This document shows positions 8,973-17,000 of a stretch of DNA of 64,000 nucleotides, piece by piece. The translations under genes and the position numbers were made by a program. This DNA is from Micropruina glycogenica (GTDB lineage Bacteria; Actinomycetota; Actinomycetes; Propionibacteriales; Propionibacteriaceae): positions 1,054,001 through 1,118,000 of the forward strand of contig NZ_LT985188.1 in assembly GCF_900289045.1 (NCBI RefSeq), read 5' to 3'. Position 1 is the stretch's first letter. Each line of letters starts with the position of its first letter. Under the pieces are notes generated by a model. That model saw nothing but the letters and a program-made list of their open reading frames with translations. It was not told where the DNA came from and searched no databases.

Positions 8973-9324
8973 CGGCGGCCTCCGCGTCGGCGAGCAGGGT
9001 GCGGTCGGTGAAGCAGGTGGTGGCCCCGGTGTGGCAGGCGGGCCCGGTCTGGTCGACCAGCACCAGCAGGGTGTCGCCGTCGCAGTCGATCCTCACCTCG
9101 CGAACGTGCTGGGTGTTACCCGAGGTTTCACCTTTCACCCAGTACTGCTGCCGGCTGCGCGACCAGTAAGTGCCACGCCGCGTGGTCAGCGTGCGCGACA
9201 GGGCCTCGTCGTTCATCCAAGCCAGCATCAGCACCTCGCGCGAGGTGGCGTCCTGCACGACGGCCGGCACCAGGCCGTCGGCGTTGCGCTTGAGCAGGGT
9301 GGCGATGCCGGGGTCGAGACTCAC
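8965..9324 (-). CDS. hisI: Phosphoribosyl-AMP cyclohydrolase
   Basis: 119 residues. It opens the adenine ring of PR-AMP in histidine synthesis, a zinc enzyme. Conserved parts are [29 protein letters not shown] and the metal site VRIDCDGD ... [12 protein letters not shown], with the aspartates at 79-83 and the cysteines after 90. The start is a GTG at 9324. The hisI-trpE pairing is common in actinobacteria. It is the first gene of the leftward trp cluster, so its upstream 30 bp, shared with the divergent gene at 9356, should hold the promoter. Confidence 0.96.
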   Translation of the reverse strand: MSLDPGIATLLKRNADGLVPAVVQDATSREVLMLAWMNDEALSRTLTTRRGTYWSRSRQQYWVKGETSGNTQHVREVRIDCDGDTLLVLVDQTGPACHTGATTCFTDRTLLADAEAADA

Positions 9325-9355
9325 CGGGCCATTGTGTCAGGGCTATCGTGGCGGC

Positions 9356-9976
9356 ATGTCTTACGCCCAGACCGAACGTGCCTTGCTCTGTGATGCGTTG
9401 CTCGCCGTCGGGCCCAGCGCCCCCACCCTGTGCGAGGGCTGGACGGCGCACGACCTGGCCGCCCACGTGTGGTTGCGCGAGAACGAGTTCATCAACTCCC
9501 TGGGCTTCTTCGCGCCCAAGTTCGAGGCGCGCACCGAGGCCCGCGTGGCCGAACTCGAAGAGCAGTTGCAGTACGGCGAGCTGGTCGACCTGGTGCGTCA
9601 CGGGCCCCCCAGGTTCTCGCTGTTCGCCCTGCCCGGTGCCGATGAGGCCGCCAACGGGGTCGAACTGCTGATTCACGGCATGGACGTCCGCCGCCCCAAC
9701 GGCATCGCCGAGCCCGACCGAGGGCCGGACTTCGACGCCTGGGTGTGGAAGCGGTTGAACGGAATCGCGTCCATGATGCTGCGCAAGCCGCCGGTGGCGG
9801 TCGTGCTGCAGTGGGCAGGGCACCCCGACAAGACCGTGCGAGTGGGCCAGGGCGACCGCATCGTCACGGTGGTCGGCGCCCCGATCGAGCTGCTGCTCTA
9901 CGCCTCCGGACGGCGCGAGGCGGCCGACGTGGAGTTGATCGGGCTCGAGTCGGCGCTGGCCGAACTGGCCGCCTGA
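9356..9976 (+). CDS. TIGR03085-like DinB/mycothiol-type protein
   Basis: 206 residues, resembling the actinobacterial TIGR03085 family related to the DinB / mycothiol-dependent maleylpyruvate isomerase fold. The N-terminal part shows CEGWTAHDLAAHVWLRE, where the histidines of the family's metal site lie; a second histidine follows in ELLIHGMDV. The substrate is unknown. It is transcribed divergently from hisI, and its 3' end overlaps the convergent VanZ-like gene by 79 bp. Confidence 0.82.
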   Translation: MSYAQTERALLCDALLAVGPSAPTLCEGWTAHDLAAHVWLRENEFINSLGFFAPKFEARTEARVAELEEQLQYGELVDLVRHGPPRFSLFALPGADEAANGVELLIHGMDVRRPNGIAEPDRGPDFDAWVWKRLNGIASMMLRKPPVAVVLQWAGHPDKTVRVGQGDRIVTVVGAPIELLLYASGRREAADVELIGLESALAELAA

Positions 9977-10329
9977 AGCCATCGCCTCCGCAGCCACCAG
10001 TACAACGCGAGGGCCGGCAGCAGACCGGCCAGGTCGGTCAGGGCGTCGCCCACGTCGCCGTCGCGATACGGCAACCAGAGGTGCTGCACCACCTCGCTGA
10101 TCACCGCGTTGGCCGCGAAAACCGCGATCGGCCACCAGCGCCGGGTCAGCAGCACCGCGAGGGTCGACGGAATGGCGAACCCCAGAAAGTGGAGCACCTT
10201 GTCGGCGTGCGGAAACCACTCGACAGCCTGCGGCTCCCCCGGGGTGTAGAGGCCGTACAGGTGGGCTGCCACGCTCGCCACGAAGGCGACCCAGAGCCAC
10301 TTTCGTAGCTGGGTGGGGATCGGCGGCAT
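9898..10329 (-). CDS. VanZ-like family membrane protein
   Basis: 143 residues with four membrane helices. The VanZ pattern is present: HADKVLHFLGFAIPS after helix 1 and the acidic ISEVVQHLW near helix 3. In the glycopeptide case VanZ raises teicoplanin resistance; the wider family is of unknown function in envelope biology. I used the ATG at 10329 (MPPIPTQLRKW). It overlaps the convergent TIGR03085-like gene by 79 bp, entirely within its variable C-terminal tail. Confidence 0.85.
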   Translation of the reverse strand: MPPIPTQLRKWLWVAFVASVAAHLYGLYTPGEPQAVEWFPHADKVLHFLGFAIPSTLAVLLTRRWWPIAVFAANAVISEVVQHLWLPYRDGDVGDALTDLAGLLPALALYWWLRRRWLQAASSASADSSPINSTSAASRRPEA

Positions 10330-10372
10330 GCGTTCAGTCTGCCAAGGTTCTGAAATCCACAGGCGACCGGCC

Positions 10373-10523
10373 GCGACACGCCGATGGGGGTGCAGGTGCG
10401 ACGCGGTCACCAGGACAAAGTCAGAATGCGGCCGACCCATGGTGATCGCTGCGAGGGCTTCCCCCGGTTTTCTGACATCGTCCTGGTGACCGCGACCGCG
10501 TGGGCACCCTGTCGGCGTGTCGC
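10373..10523. repeat. Large imperfect inverted repeat between the VanZ-like gene and serC
   Basis: The outer arms GCGACACGCCGA (10373-10384) and TCGGCGTGTCGC (10512-10523) pair perfectly. An inner arm ending CGCGGTCACCAGGAC (10402-10416) pairs with GTCCTGGTGACCGCG (10480-10494), followed by GTCAGAA (10420-10426) with TTCTGAC. The whole folds into a cruciform of about 150 bp. It may be a MITE-like remnant or a structured leader; no gene is inside. Confidence 0.7.
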
Positions 10524-10596
10524 GCTCGGTCGCCTGCCGATATCAGAAGACCGACGCTGGCAGCACGCACTCGTGATCACTGGAAGAATCAACCCC

Positions 10597-11676
10597 ATGC
10601 GCGTCTATAACTTCTCCGCCGGCCCCGCCATGCTTCCCGAGCCCGTTCTGGCGCAGGCCCAGGCCGAACTGCTCGACTGGAACGGCTCTGGCATGTCGGT
10701 GATGGAGGTGTCGCACCGCAGCAAAGAGTTCGTCGCCTGCGCGGCAGAGGCCGAGGCGACTCTGCGCGAGGTCATGGAGATTCCCGACAACTACAAGGTG
10801 CTGTTCCTGCAGGGCGGTGCCTTCGGTCAGTTCGCCGGGGTGCCGATGAACCTGTCTGCCGAAGGTGATGAAGTCGACTTCCTGCTCACCGGAGACTGGT
10901 CGGCCAAGGGCATCAAGGAGGCGGCCAAGTACGTCACCACCAACGCGTTGGTCGACGAGAAGCCCGGCAACTACACCAAGGTTCCACCCGCCGGCAGCTA
11001 CCAGGTCAACCCGAACGCCGCGTACCTGCACTACACCCCCAACGAGACCATCCGTGGGGTCGAGTTCGGCTACGTGCCCGACACCGGTGACGTGCCACTG
11101 GTGGCCGACTTGAGCTCGACGATCCTGTCCCGACCGATGGACGTGTCCAAGTTCGGGGTGATCTTCGCCGGCGCGCAGAAGAACATGGGTCCGTCCGGCA
11201 TGTGCGTGGTGATCGTGCGCGACGACCTGATCGGTCGGGCTCGCACCATCACACCGTCCCCGTGGGACTACGCCCAGATGGCCGCCGCCGACTCGATGCT
11301 GAACACCCCGCCGACGTTCGGCTGGTACCTGCTGGGTCTGGTCTACAAGTGGGTGCAGGCCCAGGGCGGGTTGACCGCCATGGGCGAGCGCAACAAGGCC
11401 AAGGCCGACGCACTGTACGGCTTCATCGACGGCTCCGACTTCTACAGCAACCCGGTGCAGCCCGACAGCCGGTCGTGGATGAACGTGCCGTTCCTGATCG
11501 CCAAGCCCGAACTCGACAAGACGTTCGTGGCGCAGGCGGCGGACGCCGGTCTCACGAACCTGGCCGGTCACCGAAGTGTGGGTGGCATGCGGGCTAGCAT
11601 CTACAACGCCATGCCGCTCGAGGGCGTGCAGGCACTCATCGACTTCATGAAGGAGTTCGAGCGCACCAACGGCTGA
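10597..11676 (+). CDS. serC: Phosphoserine aminotransferase
   Basis: 359 residues, a PLP enzyme making 3-phosphoserine from 3-phosphohydroxypyruvate. The N-terminus NFSAGPAMLPEPVL, MSVMEVSHRS and LQGGAFGQFA are typical; the PLP lysine is K195 in IFAGAQKNMGPSG. I chose the ATG at 10597 (MRVYNFSAGPA), which starts the conserved protein; the open frame runs further back through the inverted repeat. serA follows 14 bp downstream, so the two first steps of serine synthesis form one operon. Confidence 0.97.
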   Translation: MRVYNFSAGPAMLPEPVLAQAQAELLDWNGSGMSVMEVSHRSKEFVACAAEAEATLREVMEIPDNYKVLFLQGGAFGQFAGVPMNLSAEGDEVDFLLTGDWSAKGIKEAAKYVTTNALVDEKPGNYTKVPPAGSYQVNPNAAYLHYTPNETIRGVEFGYVPDTGDVPLVADLSSTILSRPMDVSKFGVIFAGAQKNMGPSGMCVVIVRDDLIGRARTITPSPWDYAQMAAADSMLNTPPTFGWYLLGLVYKWVQAQGGLTAMGERNKAKADALYGFIDGSDFYSNPVQPDSRSWMNVPFLIAKPELDKTFVAQAADAGLTNLAGHRSVGGMRASIYNAMPLEGVQALIDFMKEFERTNG

Positions 11677-11690
11677 CGCTCATCACAACC

Positions 11691-12860
11691 ATGCCTTTTC
11701 GCATTCGCACCCTGAACGCCATCAGTCAGGTCGGCCTCTCGCGGCTGCCCGGCGACAAGTACACGGTCGGCCACGACGTCACCAGCCCGGACGCACTGTT
11801 GGTGCGGTCGGCCAGCCTGCACAATCAGCCGATCGAGCCGTCCGTGCTCGCCGTGGCTCGTGCCGGGGCCGGCACCAACAACATTCCGATCGCCGAGTTC
11901 AGCAAGCTGGGCGTGCCGGTGTTCAACACCCCCGGCGCCAACGCCAACGCGGTGAAAGAGCTTGTCGTGGCCGGGTTGTTTCTGGCCGCGCGCAACATCG
12001 TGGACGCGGCTGCCTTCGCGCACCGGCTCGAGGGCGACCACGCCACCATGGACAAACTGGTCGAGGCCGGCAAGAAGAACTACGTCGGCTTCGAACTGCC
12101 CGGCCGCACCCTCGGCGTGATCGGCCTCGGTGCGATCGGTGTCGAGGTGGCCAACGTGGCGCTGTCGCTGGGCATGAACGTGCTCGGCTACGACCCGGGC
12201 ATCACCGTGCAGCACGCGTGGGCGCTGTCGTCGCAGGTCGAGCACGTCACCGATCTCGACGAGCTGCTGAAGCGCTCTGACATCGTCACCCTGCACGTGC
12301 CGCTGGTGGCCGGCACCAAGGGCCTGATCGGCGCCTCGCAGTTTCAGGCAATGAAGAGTTCCGCGGTGCTGCTCAACTTCGCCCGCGGGCCGATCGTCGA
12401 CGAACCGGCGCTCATCGAAGCGCTGGAGGCCGGTCAGCTCCGCGGGTACGTGTGCGACTTCCCGACCCCCACGCTCAACAAGCGGCCGCGGGTGGTCACG
12501 CTGCCGCACCTGGGGGCGTCCACCAACGAGGCCGAAGAGAACTGCGCCCGCATGGCTGCCGACGAGCTGCGCTGGTACCTCGAAGAGGGCACCATTCAGA
12601 ACTCGGTGAACTTTCCCGACGCCCGGCTGTCGCGCGCCGAGGGCACCAGTCGGCTGTCGATCAGCAACAGCAACGTGCCGAACATGGTGGGCCAGATCTC
12701 GACCATGCTGGCCGAGGCGCGGCTCAACATCGCCGACCTGCTCAACAAGTCGCGCGGCGACCTGGCCTACACGCTGGTGGACGTCGAGGGCGAGGTTCCC
12801 GACGACCTACTGGCCAAGATCAAAGGCATCGAGGGCGTCTTGAGCGCCCGGCTGATCTGA
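11691..12860 (+). CDS. serA: D-3-phosphoglycerate dehydrogenase (short, ACT-type)
   Basis: 389 residues. It oxidises 3-phosphoglycerate with NAD. The substrate domain has AGAGTNNIP (58-66), the Rossmann motif VIGLGAIG lies at 143-150, R232 in NFARGPIVDE and H273 in TLPHLGAST are the catalytic residues, and the last 70 residues form an ACT domain (NVPNMVGQISTMLAEARLNI), the usual serine-feedback module. It is the short type without the intervening domain. An inverted repeat that could end transcription lies 75 bp downstream. Confidence 0.96.
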   Translation: MPFRIRTLNAISQVGLSRLPGDKYTVGHDVTSPDALLVRSASLHNQPIEPSVLAVARAGAGTNNIPIAEFSKLGVPVFNTPGANANAVKELVVAGLFLAARNIVDAAAFAHRLEGDHATMDKLVEAGKKNYVGFELPGRTLGVIGLGAIGVEVANVALSLGMNVLGYDPGITVQHAWALSSQVEHVTDLDELLKRSDIVTLHVPLVAGTKGLIGASQFQAMKSSAVLLNFARGPIVDEPALIEALEAGQLRGYVCDFPTPTLNKRPRVVTLPHLGASTNEAEENCARMAADELRWYLEEGTIQNSVNFPDARLSRAEGTSRLSISNSNVPNMVGQISTMLAEARLNIADLLNKSRGDLAYTLVDVEGEVPDDLLAKIKGIEGVLSARLI

Positions 12861-12934
12861 GGCTGTTACACACTGATCGCGCTTGCCCGGCGCGAAGAGT
12901 GGTAGTTGTCGGCTCGACGTTCTGCATCGTCAAG

Positions 12935-12982
12935 GACGGTGTTGATCTGACCCCCGTCTGAGGTGGTCTGATCAACACCGTC
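12935..12982. terminator. Inverted repeat downstream of serA
   Basis: GACGGTGTTGATC (12935-12947) pairs perfectly over 13 bp with GATCAACACCGTC (12970-12982), with a 22-nt loop and TTT after it. This is a plausible terminator of serCA, though the poly-T is short. Confidence 0.55.
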
Positions 12983-13028
12983 TTTGCATGTGCTCTGCAC
13001 GACCGGGACAGACCACGTGAAACCCCGG

Positions 13029-13070
13029 TACTCAGTGTTACTATCTACTGGTAGTCAGCGTTACTGAGTA
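13029..13070. promoter_or_regulatory. Candidate PadR operator and promoter
   Basis: The stretch before the PadR gene is unusually AT-rich and symmetric: TACTCAGT (13029-13036) mirrors ACTGAGTA (13063-13070), CAGTGTTACT is repeated as CAGCGTTACT, and CTAC-tg-GTAG lies at the centre. PadR-type repressors bind such dyads in their own promoters. A ribosome site AAGGAG follows just before the GTG start. Confidence 0.55.
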
Positions 13071-13083
13071 GTAAGGAGCTTCG

Positions 13084-13413
13084 GTGGGTAAGCAGATGAC
13101 CGAGATGCTGAAGGGCGTTCTTGAGGGCATCGTGCTGGCTCTGCTGGCCACCCGCCCCGCCTACGGCTACGAGATCACCGCGTGGCTGCGCGACCAGGGC
13201 TTCGCAGACATCGCCGAGGGCACGGTTTACGCCGTGCTGGTGCGGATCGAGCGGCGCGGGCTGGTCGACGTCGAGAAGGCGCCGTCCGAAAGAGGGCCGC
13301 TGCGCAAGGTGTATTCGCTCAACGATCGGGGTCGCAGCGACCTCGACGAGTTCTGGAGGACCTGGGGCTTCCTCACCGAACGTCTTCAACAGCTCCGGCA
13401 GGAAGGCAGATAG
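13084..13413 (+). CDS. PadR-family transcriptional regulator
   Basis: 109 residues. The winged helix (MTEMLKGVLEGIVLALLATRPAYGYEITAWLRDQGF ... EGTVYAVLVRIERRGLVDVEK) is complete, and a short C-terminal dimerisation helix follows. These repressors usually control an adjacent exporter. Here the exporter (DrrAB-like) is a wreck just downstream, so the regulator has probably lost its target. Start GTG at 13084 with AAGGAG upstream. Confidence 0.93.
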   Translation: MGKQMTEMLKGVLEGIVLALLATRPAYGYEITAWLRDQGFADIAEGTVYAVLVRIERRGLVDVEKAPSERGPLRKVYSLNDRGRSDLDEFWRTWGFLTERLQQLRQEGR

Positions 13414-13415
13414 TG

Positions 13416-14189
13416 ATGACAGCACGGTGGATCGGTAAGACCACGGTGATCAGAATCCTCGCCACCCTGCTCGGCGCGGACGCAGGCGAAGCGCTGGTGA
13501 ACGGGTACGACGTGAGCACCGGAGCCGCAGACGTCCGGCGCTCGATCAGCCTGACCGGCCAGTTCGCGGCCGTGTACGAGATCGTGACCGGACGGGAGAA
13601 CCTGATGCTGACCGCCAGGTTGCGCCACCAGGGTCACCCCGCGAAGCTCGCGGACGACCTGTTGGCCCGCTTCGATCTGACCGAGGCGGCACAGCGAGAG
13701 GTGGCCACCAACTCCGGTGGCATGCGGCGGCGGCTCGACATCGCGTTGAGCCTGATCGGAGAGCCGTCCGTGATCTTTCTGGACGAGCCGACCACCGGCC
13801 TCGACCCAGAGGCTCGCAACGAGGTGTGGCACGCCGTGCGGTAACTGGCGGCTGGGGGCACCACCGTGCTGCTCACCACCCAGTACCTCGACGAAGCCGA
13901 ACAACTCCCCGACCGGGTGTCGGCGAAGAAATGCCGGCTCATCGCTCGTCCCTTGTACCCGCTGATCTTTCTGCCCTTCATCAGCTCGGCGTTCGTGCCG
14001 ACCGCCAGCATGCCGGCCCCGTCCGCGCCTTCGCAGAGAACCAGCCTGTGACGGCCATCGTCGACACGTTGCGCAGGCTGTTCGGCCAGCAACCGGTCGG
14101 GCGGGTGGATCGCCGTGGCGTGGTGCCTGGTCATTCTGGTGGTCGCGTACGCCGCCGCGATGTGGGTGTATCGGCGCCGGGTGGCATAG
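13416..14189 (+). pseudogene. Remnant of a DrrA/DrrB-type ABC exporter
   Basis: The start MTAR is fused directly to IGKTTVIRILATLLGADAG, so the first 30 or so residues, including most of the Walker A loop, are deleted. The ATPase continues through TNSGGMRRRLDIALSLIG (signature) and VIFLDEPTTGLDPEARNE (Walker B) to a premature TAA at 13842. The frame then resumes with GGTTVLLTTQYLDEAEQLPDRV. After an internal deletion, the C-terminus of the permease is readable in three successive frames: PLIFLPFISSAFVPTASMP, then RAFAENQPVTAIVDTLRRLFGQQPVG, then WIAVAWCLVILVVAYAAAMW to a TAG at 14187. Family members export drugs such as daunorubicin. Confidence 0.88.
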
Positions 14190-14225
14190 CACTGGCTGTC
14201 ATGAGAGCCGCAACTGCCAACACCG

Positions 14226-14912
14226 ATGGAGCTTCGGTACACACCACTGGCAACACCCCGTGACGAGAATCGCCGGATCGAGCGAAAGGCGATCACGGTG
14301 GAAGCAGTCACGACCCTGTTCAGTCAGGCACCCGTGCCCCCGCAGGGCGGTAGGCACGGCAAGGCGTGGGAGCCCTCCGACTATGAGCTGCTGGTGCAGG
14401 GTGTGCGCGAAGGCTTGGACGAGGCGGCGCTCGCCGAGCACATCGGTCGAGCCCAGAGCGTGCTGCCCCAGAGACTGCGCCGCATGCTGCCGGTGACTCA
14501 ACGCGACTGTTACCCCGAGCTGGTGCTGCCGGCCCTGCGCGAGGCGCTCAGCGACCCCGAGTACGACTGGCAAGCCGAAATGCTGCTCTCTCCCCCGCCC
14601 GCACCGATCATTCGCAACGAGATCATCCGGTCGGGTTTGGACGGCTTGACCGACGCCGACCTGGTGATCGTCGCGCACGCGCTGATGGCCGCCGGTGGGC
14701 GACGAGAGGAGGAACTGCTCGATCAGGTCACCGAGCGGCTCAACGGTGACGGTCTCATGGAGGCGGTGATCGAACTGCGTGCCCAGCGAGCGGTGCGCGC
14801 GTCACCGTATTCGATCGACGAGGACGCGGCGCGGGCGCACGCGAGCTACTGGGTGCGGGGGCGCAGCTACCGACCCTGGCGTCACGCGGTGCCGATGAAC
14901 GATCGGTGGTAG
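14226..14912 (+). CDS. Conserved-looking hypothetical protein
   Basis: 228 residues, not recognised. The composition is soluble and helical, rich in Glu and Leu, without signal peptide or membrane helix. Residues 45-95 (EPSDYELLVQGVREGLDEAALAEHIGRAQSVLPQRLRRML) look like a small helix-turn-helix unit, which would suggest a DNA-binding protein, but this is only pattern impression. It begins 36 bp after the ABC remnant; the start is uncertain. Codon use is like the surrounding genes. Confidence 0.6.
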   Translation: MELRYTPLATPRDENRRIERKAITVEAVTTLFSQAPVPPQGGRHGKAWEPSDYELLVQGVREGLDEAALAEHIGRAQSVLPQRLRRMLPVTQRDCYPELVLPALREALSDPEYDWQAEMLLSPPPAPIIRNEIIRSGLDGLTDADLVIVAHALMAAGGRREEELLDQVTERLNGDGLMEAVIELRAQRAVRASPYSIDEDAARAHASYWVRGRSYRPWRHAVPMNDRW

Positions 14913-14917
14913 AAGCT

Positions 14918-15050
14918 GGATCGCCGGAGGTAGAGGTATACCTCGGAGGCGGCGTACTGGGCATCGATCTCGAACCGATCACGGTCGAGTTGGCCGAGTT
15001 GGGCGGCGAGGCCCATCGACGGTTCGCGCGGGGATCGGGCGGCCGCGGCG
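14918..15050 (+). pseudogene. Fragment of a VapC-like PIN-domain toxin
   Basis: The reading EVEVYLGGGVLGIDLEPITVELAELGGEAHRRFARGSG resembles the C-terminal third of VapC ribonucleases, in which a LEPVTxELA...AYRRFGRGSG segment precedes the last catalytic acid. It has no start, no N-terminal acidic site and no antitoxin. It is taken as a leftover of a toxin-antitoxin module. Confidence 0.5.
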
Positions 15051-15110
15051 CGTTCGTCCGGCCACAGTCCCCTCTCGAATCGCGGCTGAAACCGACGCTA
15101 CGCTCCACAG

Positions 15111-16781
15111 ATGGACGCGCCATGGGTCAAGCACTACCAGCCGGGGGTTCCGGCGCAGATCGAACTGCCGACCGAGTCGTTGGTGGCGCTGTACGAACGG
15201 TCGGTCGCCGAGGCCGGTGACAGTGTGGCCACCGAGTTCTTCGGTCGCACCACCACCTACGCCGAGTTGGGTGACCAGATCGAACGTGCCGCCGAGGCGT
15301 TGCGTCGACTGGGTGTGGGGGCCGGTGATCGGGTGGCGCTGGTGCTGCCCAACTGCCCCCAGGGTGTGGTCGCCTTCTACGCCGTGCTGCGGTTGGGCGC
15401 GGTGGTGGTGCAGCACAACCCGCTGTACACCGATCGTGAACTTGCGCACATCTTCACCGACCACGGCGCACGGGTGGCGATCTGCTGGGACGTGGCGGTG
15501 CCCAAGCTGCAGCAGATGCCCGCCACGGCACCCCTGCGCACGATCGTCTCGGTGAACCTGCTGAACGCGTTTCCCCTGGTCAAACGGCTCGCCCTGGCCC
15601 TGCCGCTGCCCCAACTGCGCGCCACGCGCGCCAAGCTGACCGCGCCGGTGTCGGGCACGATTGCGTGGGAGACGTTGCTGCAGGCACCGCCCATCGCGAG
15701 CGATCATCCGCGTCCAGACGTGCACGACCTGGCCGCGATCCAGTACACCTCGGGCACCACCGGGCTGCCCAAGGGTGCGATGCTGAGCCACTTCAACCTG
15801 TTCGCCAACGCCCGGCAGGGCGAGGCGTGGATGTACGGGGCCGAGTACCGCAAAGAGAACTTCTACGCGATCCTGCCGTTCTTTCACGCCTTCGGTATGA
15901 CGCTGTTCCTCACCTACGGCATTCTCAAACAGGGCAGGTTGGTGATCTTTCCGTCGTTCGACGTCGACCTGGTGCTGGACGCGGCGAAGAAGTCGCCGCC
16001 CACCGTCTACTGTGCGGTGCCGCCGATCTATCAACGCACCGCCGAGCGAGCTGAGCAGCGTGGCATCAGCCTGCGCTCCGCACGGTTCTGCATCTCCGGC
16101 GCGATGACGCTGCCGGCCGACGTGGTGAAACTGTGGGAAGGCGTGTCGGGCGGACTGCTGGTCGAGGGCTACGGCATGACCGAAGCGTCCCCGGTGTGCC
16201 TGGGCAACCCGTTCGCACCGAGCCGGCGCAACGGCACCATAGGTATTCCCTTCCCGAGCACCGACATGAAGGTGGTCTCGGTGGACGACCCGGCCGTCGA
16301 AGTGGCCCCGGGCGAACGCGGCGAGCTGCTGATCGCCGGACCGCAGGTGTTCAGCGGCTACTGGAACAACCCGGACGAAACGGCCAAGACCCTGCTACCC
16401 GGCGGCTGGTTGCGCACCGGCGATGTTGTGACGGTGGACGCCGACGGCTTCACCACCATCGTCGACCGGCTCAAAGAACTGATCATCACGGGAGGCTTCA
16501 ACGTGGCGCCGTCCGAGGTGGAGGAAGAGCTCCGCCAGCACCCCGACATCGTCGAGGTGTGCGTCGTCGGCATTCCGGCAGGCAGCACCGGCGAGACCGT
16601 CGCGGCAGCCGTGGTGCTGCGCCCGGGTGCTCAACTGGACGAGCGCGCACTCCGGTCGTGGGGCAAGGAGCGGTTGGCCGCGTACAAGGTGCCGCACCGG
16701 TTCGTCAGCGTTGACGAGTTGCCGAAGTCGATGCTGGGCAAAGTGATCCGCAAAGACGTCGCCAAGCTGTTCGAGGGCTGA
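15111..16781 (+). CDS. Long-chain fatty-acid-CoA ligase (FadD-like)
   Basis: 556 residues of the ANL adenylating superfamily. Core motifs in order: A3 YTSGTTGLPKGAMLSH (about 214), FFHAFGMT, YGMTEASP, TGDVVTVDADGFTTIVDRLKELIITGGFNVAPSEVE (A7-A8) and the C-terminal catalytic lysine in KSMLGKVIRKD. It activates a carboxylic acid to acyl-CoA using ATP; chain length cannot be told from the sequence. It stands alone, followed by a repeat array. The ATG at 15111 starts the typical N-terminus PWVKHYQPGVP. Confidence 0.93.
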   Translation: MDAPWVKHYQPGVPAQIELPTESLVALYERSVAEAGDSVATEFFGRTTTYAELGDQIERAAEALRRLGVGAGDRVALVLPNCPQGVVAFYAVLRLGAVVVQHNPLYTDRELAHIFTDHGARVAICWDVAVPKLQQMPATAPLRTIVSVNLLNAFPLVKRLALALPLPQLRATRAKLTAPVSGTIAWETLLQAPPIASDHPRPDVHDLAAIQYTSGTTGLPKGAMLSHFNLFANARQGEAWMYGAEYRKENFYAILPFFHAFGMTLFLTYGILKQGRLVIFPSFDVDLVLDAAKKSPPTVYCAVPPIYQRTAERAEQRGISLRSARFCISGAMTLPADVVKLWEGVSGGLLVEGYGMTEASPVCLGNPFAPSRRNGTIGIPFPSTDMKVVSVDDPAVEVAPGERGELLIAGPQVFSGYWNNPDETAKTLLPGGWLRTGDVVTVDADGFTTIVDRLKELIITGGFNVAPSEVEEELRQHPDIVEVCVVGIPAGSTGETVAAAVVLRPGAQLDERALRSWGKERLAAYKVPHRFVSVDELPKSMLGKVIRKDVAKLFEG

Positions 16782-16789
16782 CCAATCAG

Positions 16790-16955
16790 CGTGTCACGGG
16801 ACCCCGGTGGCTCGAGCTTGTCGAGACCCCTGAGCGCACCGTGCGTCTGAGATCCCGGGGCCAGCCCGGGATGACGGGTACGGCCTGATCTCGACCGGCG
16901 GATTCTGCCCGCTGAGGGGCCTCGACAAGCTCGACCAGCGATACCCCCGTCCTCC
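16790..16955. repeat. Repeat module array after the acyl-CoA ligase
   Basis: It contains GGCTCGAGCTTGTCGAGACC (family B, inverted), then GATCCCGGGGCCAGCCCGGGATGAC (family A variant) and CCTCGACAAGCTCGACCAGCG (family B). It lies between the convergent ligase and gatB genes and may act as a two-way terminator. Confidence 0.75.
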
Positions 16956-17000
16956 GCGGCACTGGACGCAACATCAAGCCTGAGATCCGACGACCCAGCG

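Noticed and set aside
12861-13028. tRNA or riboswitch between serA and the PadR gene
   Set aside because: Only a perfect 13-bp inverted repeat is found; no cloverleaf or known aptamer pattern could be drawn.
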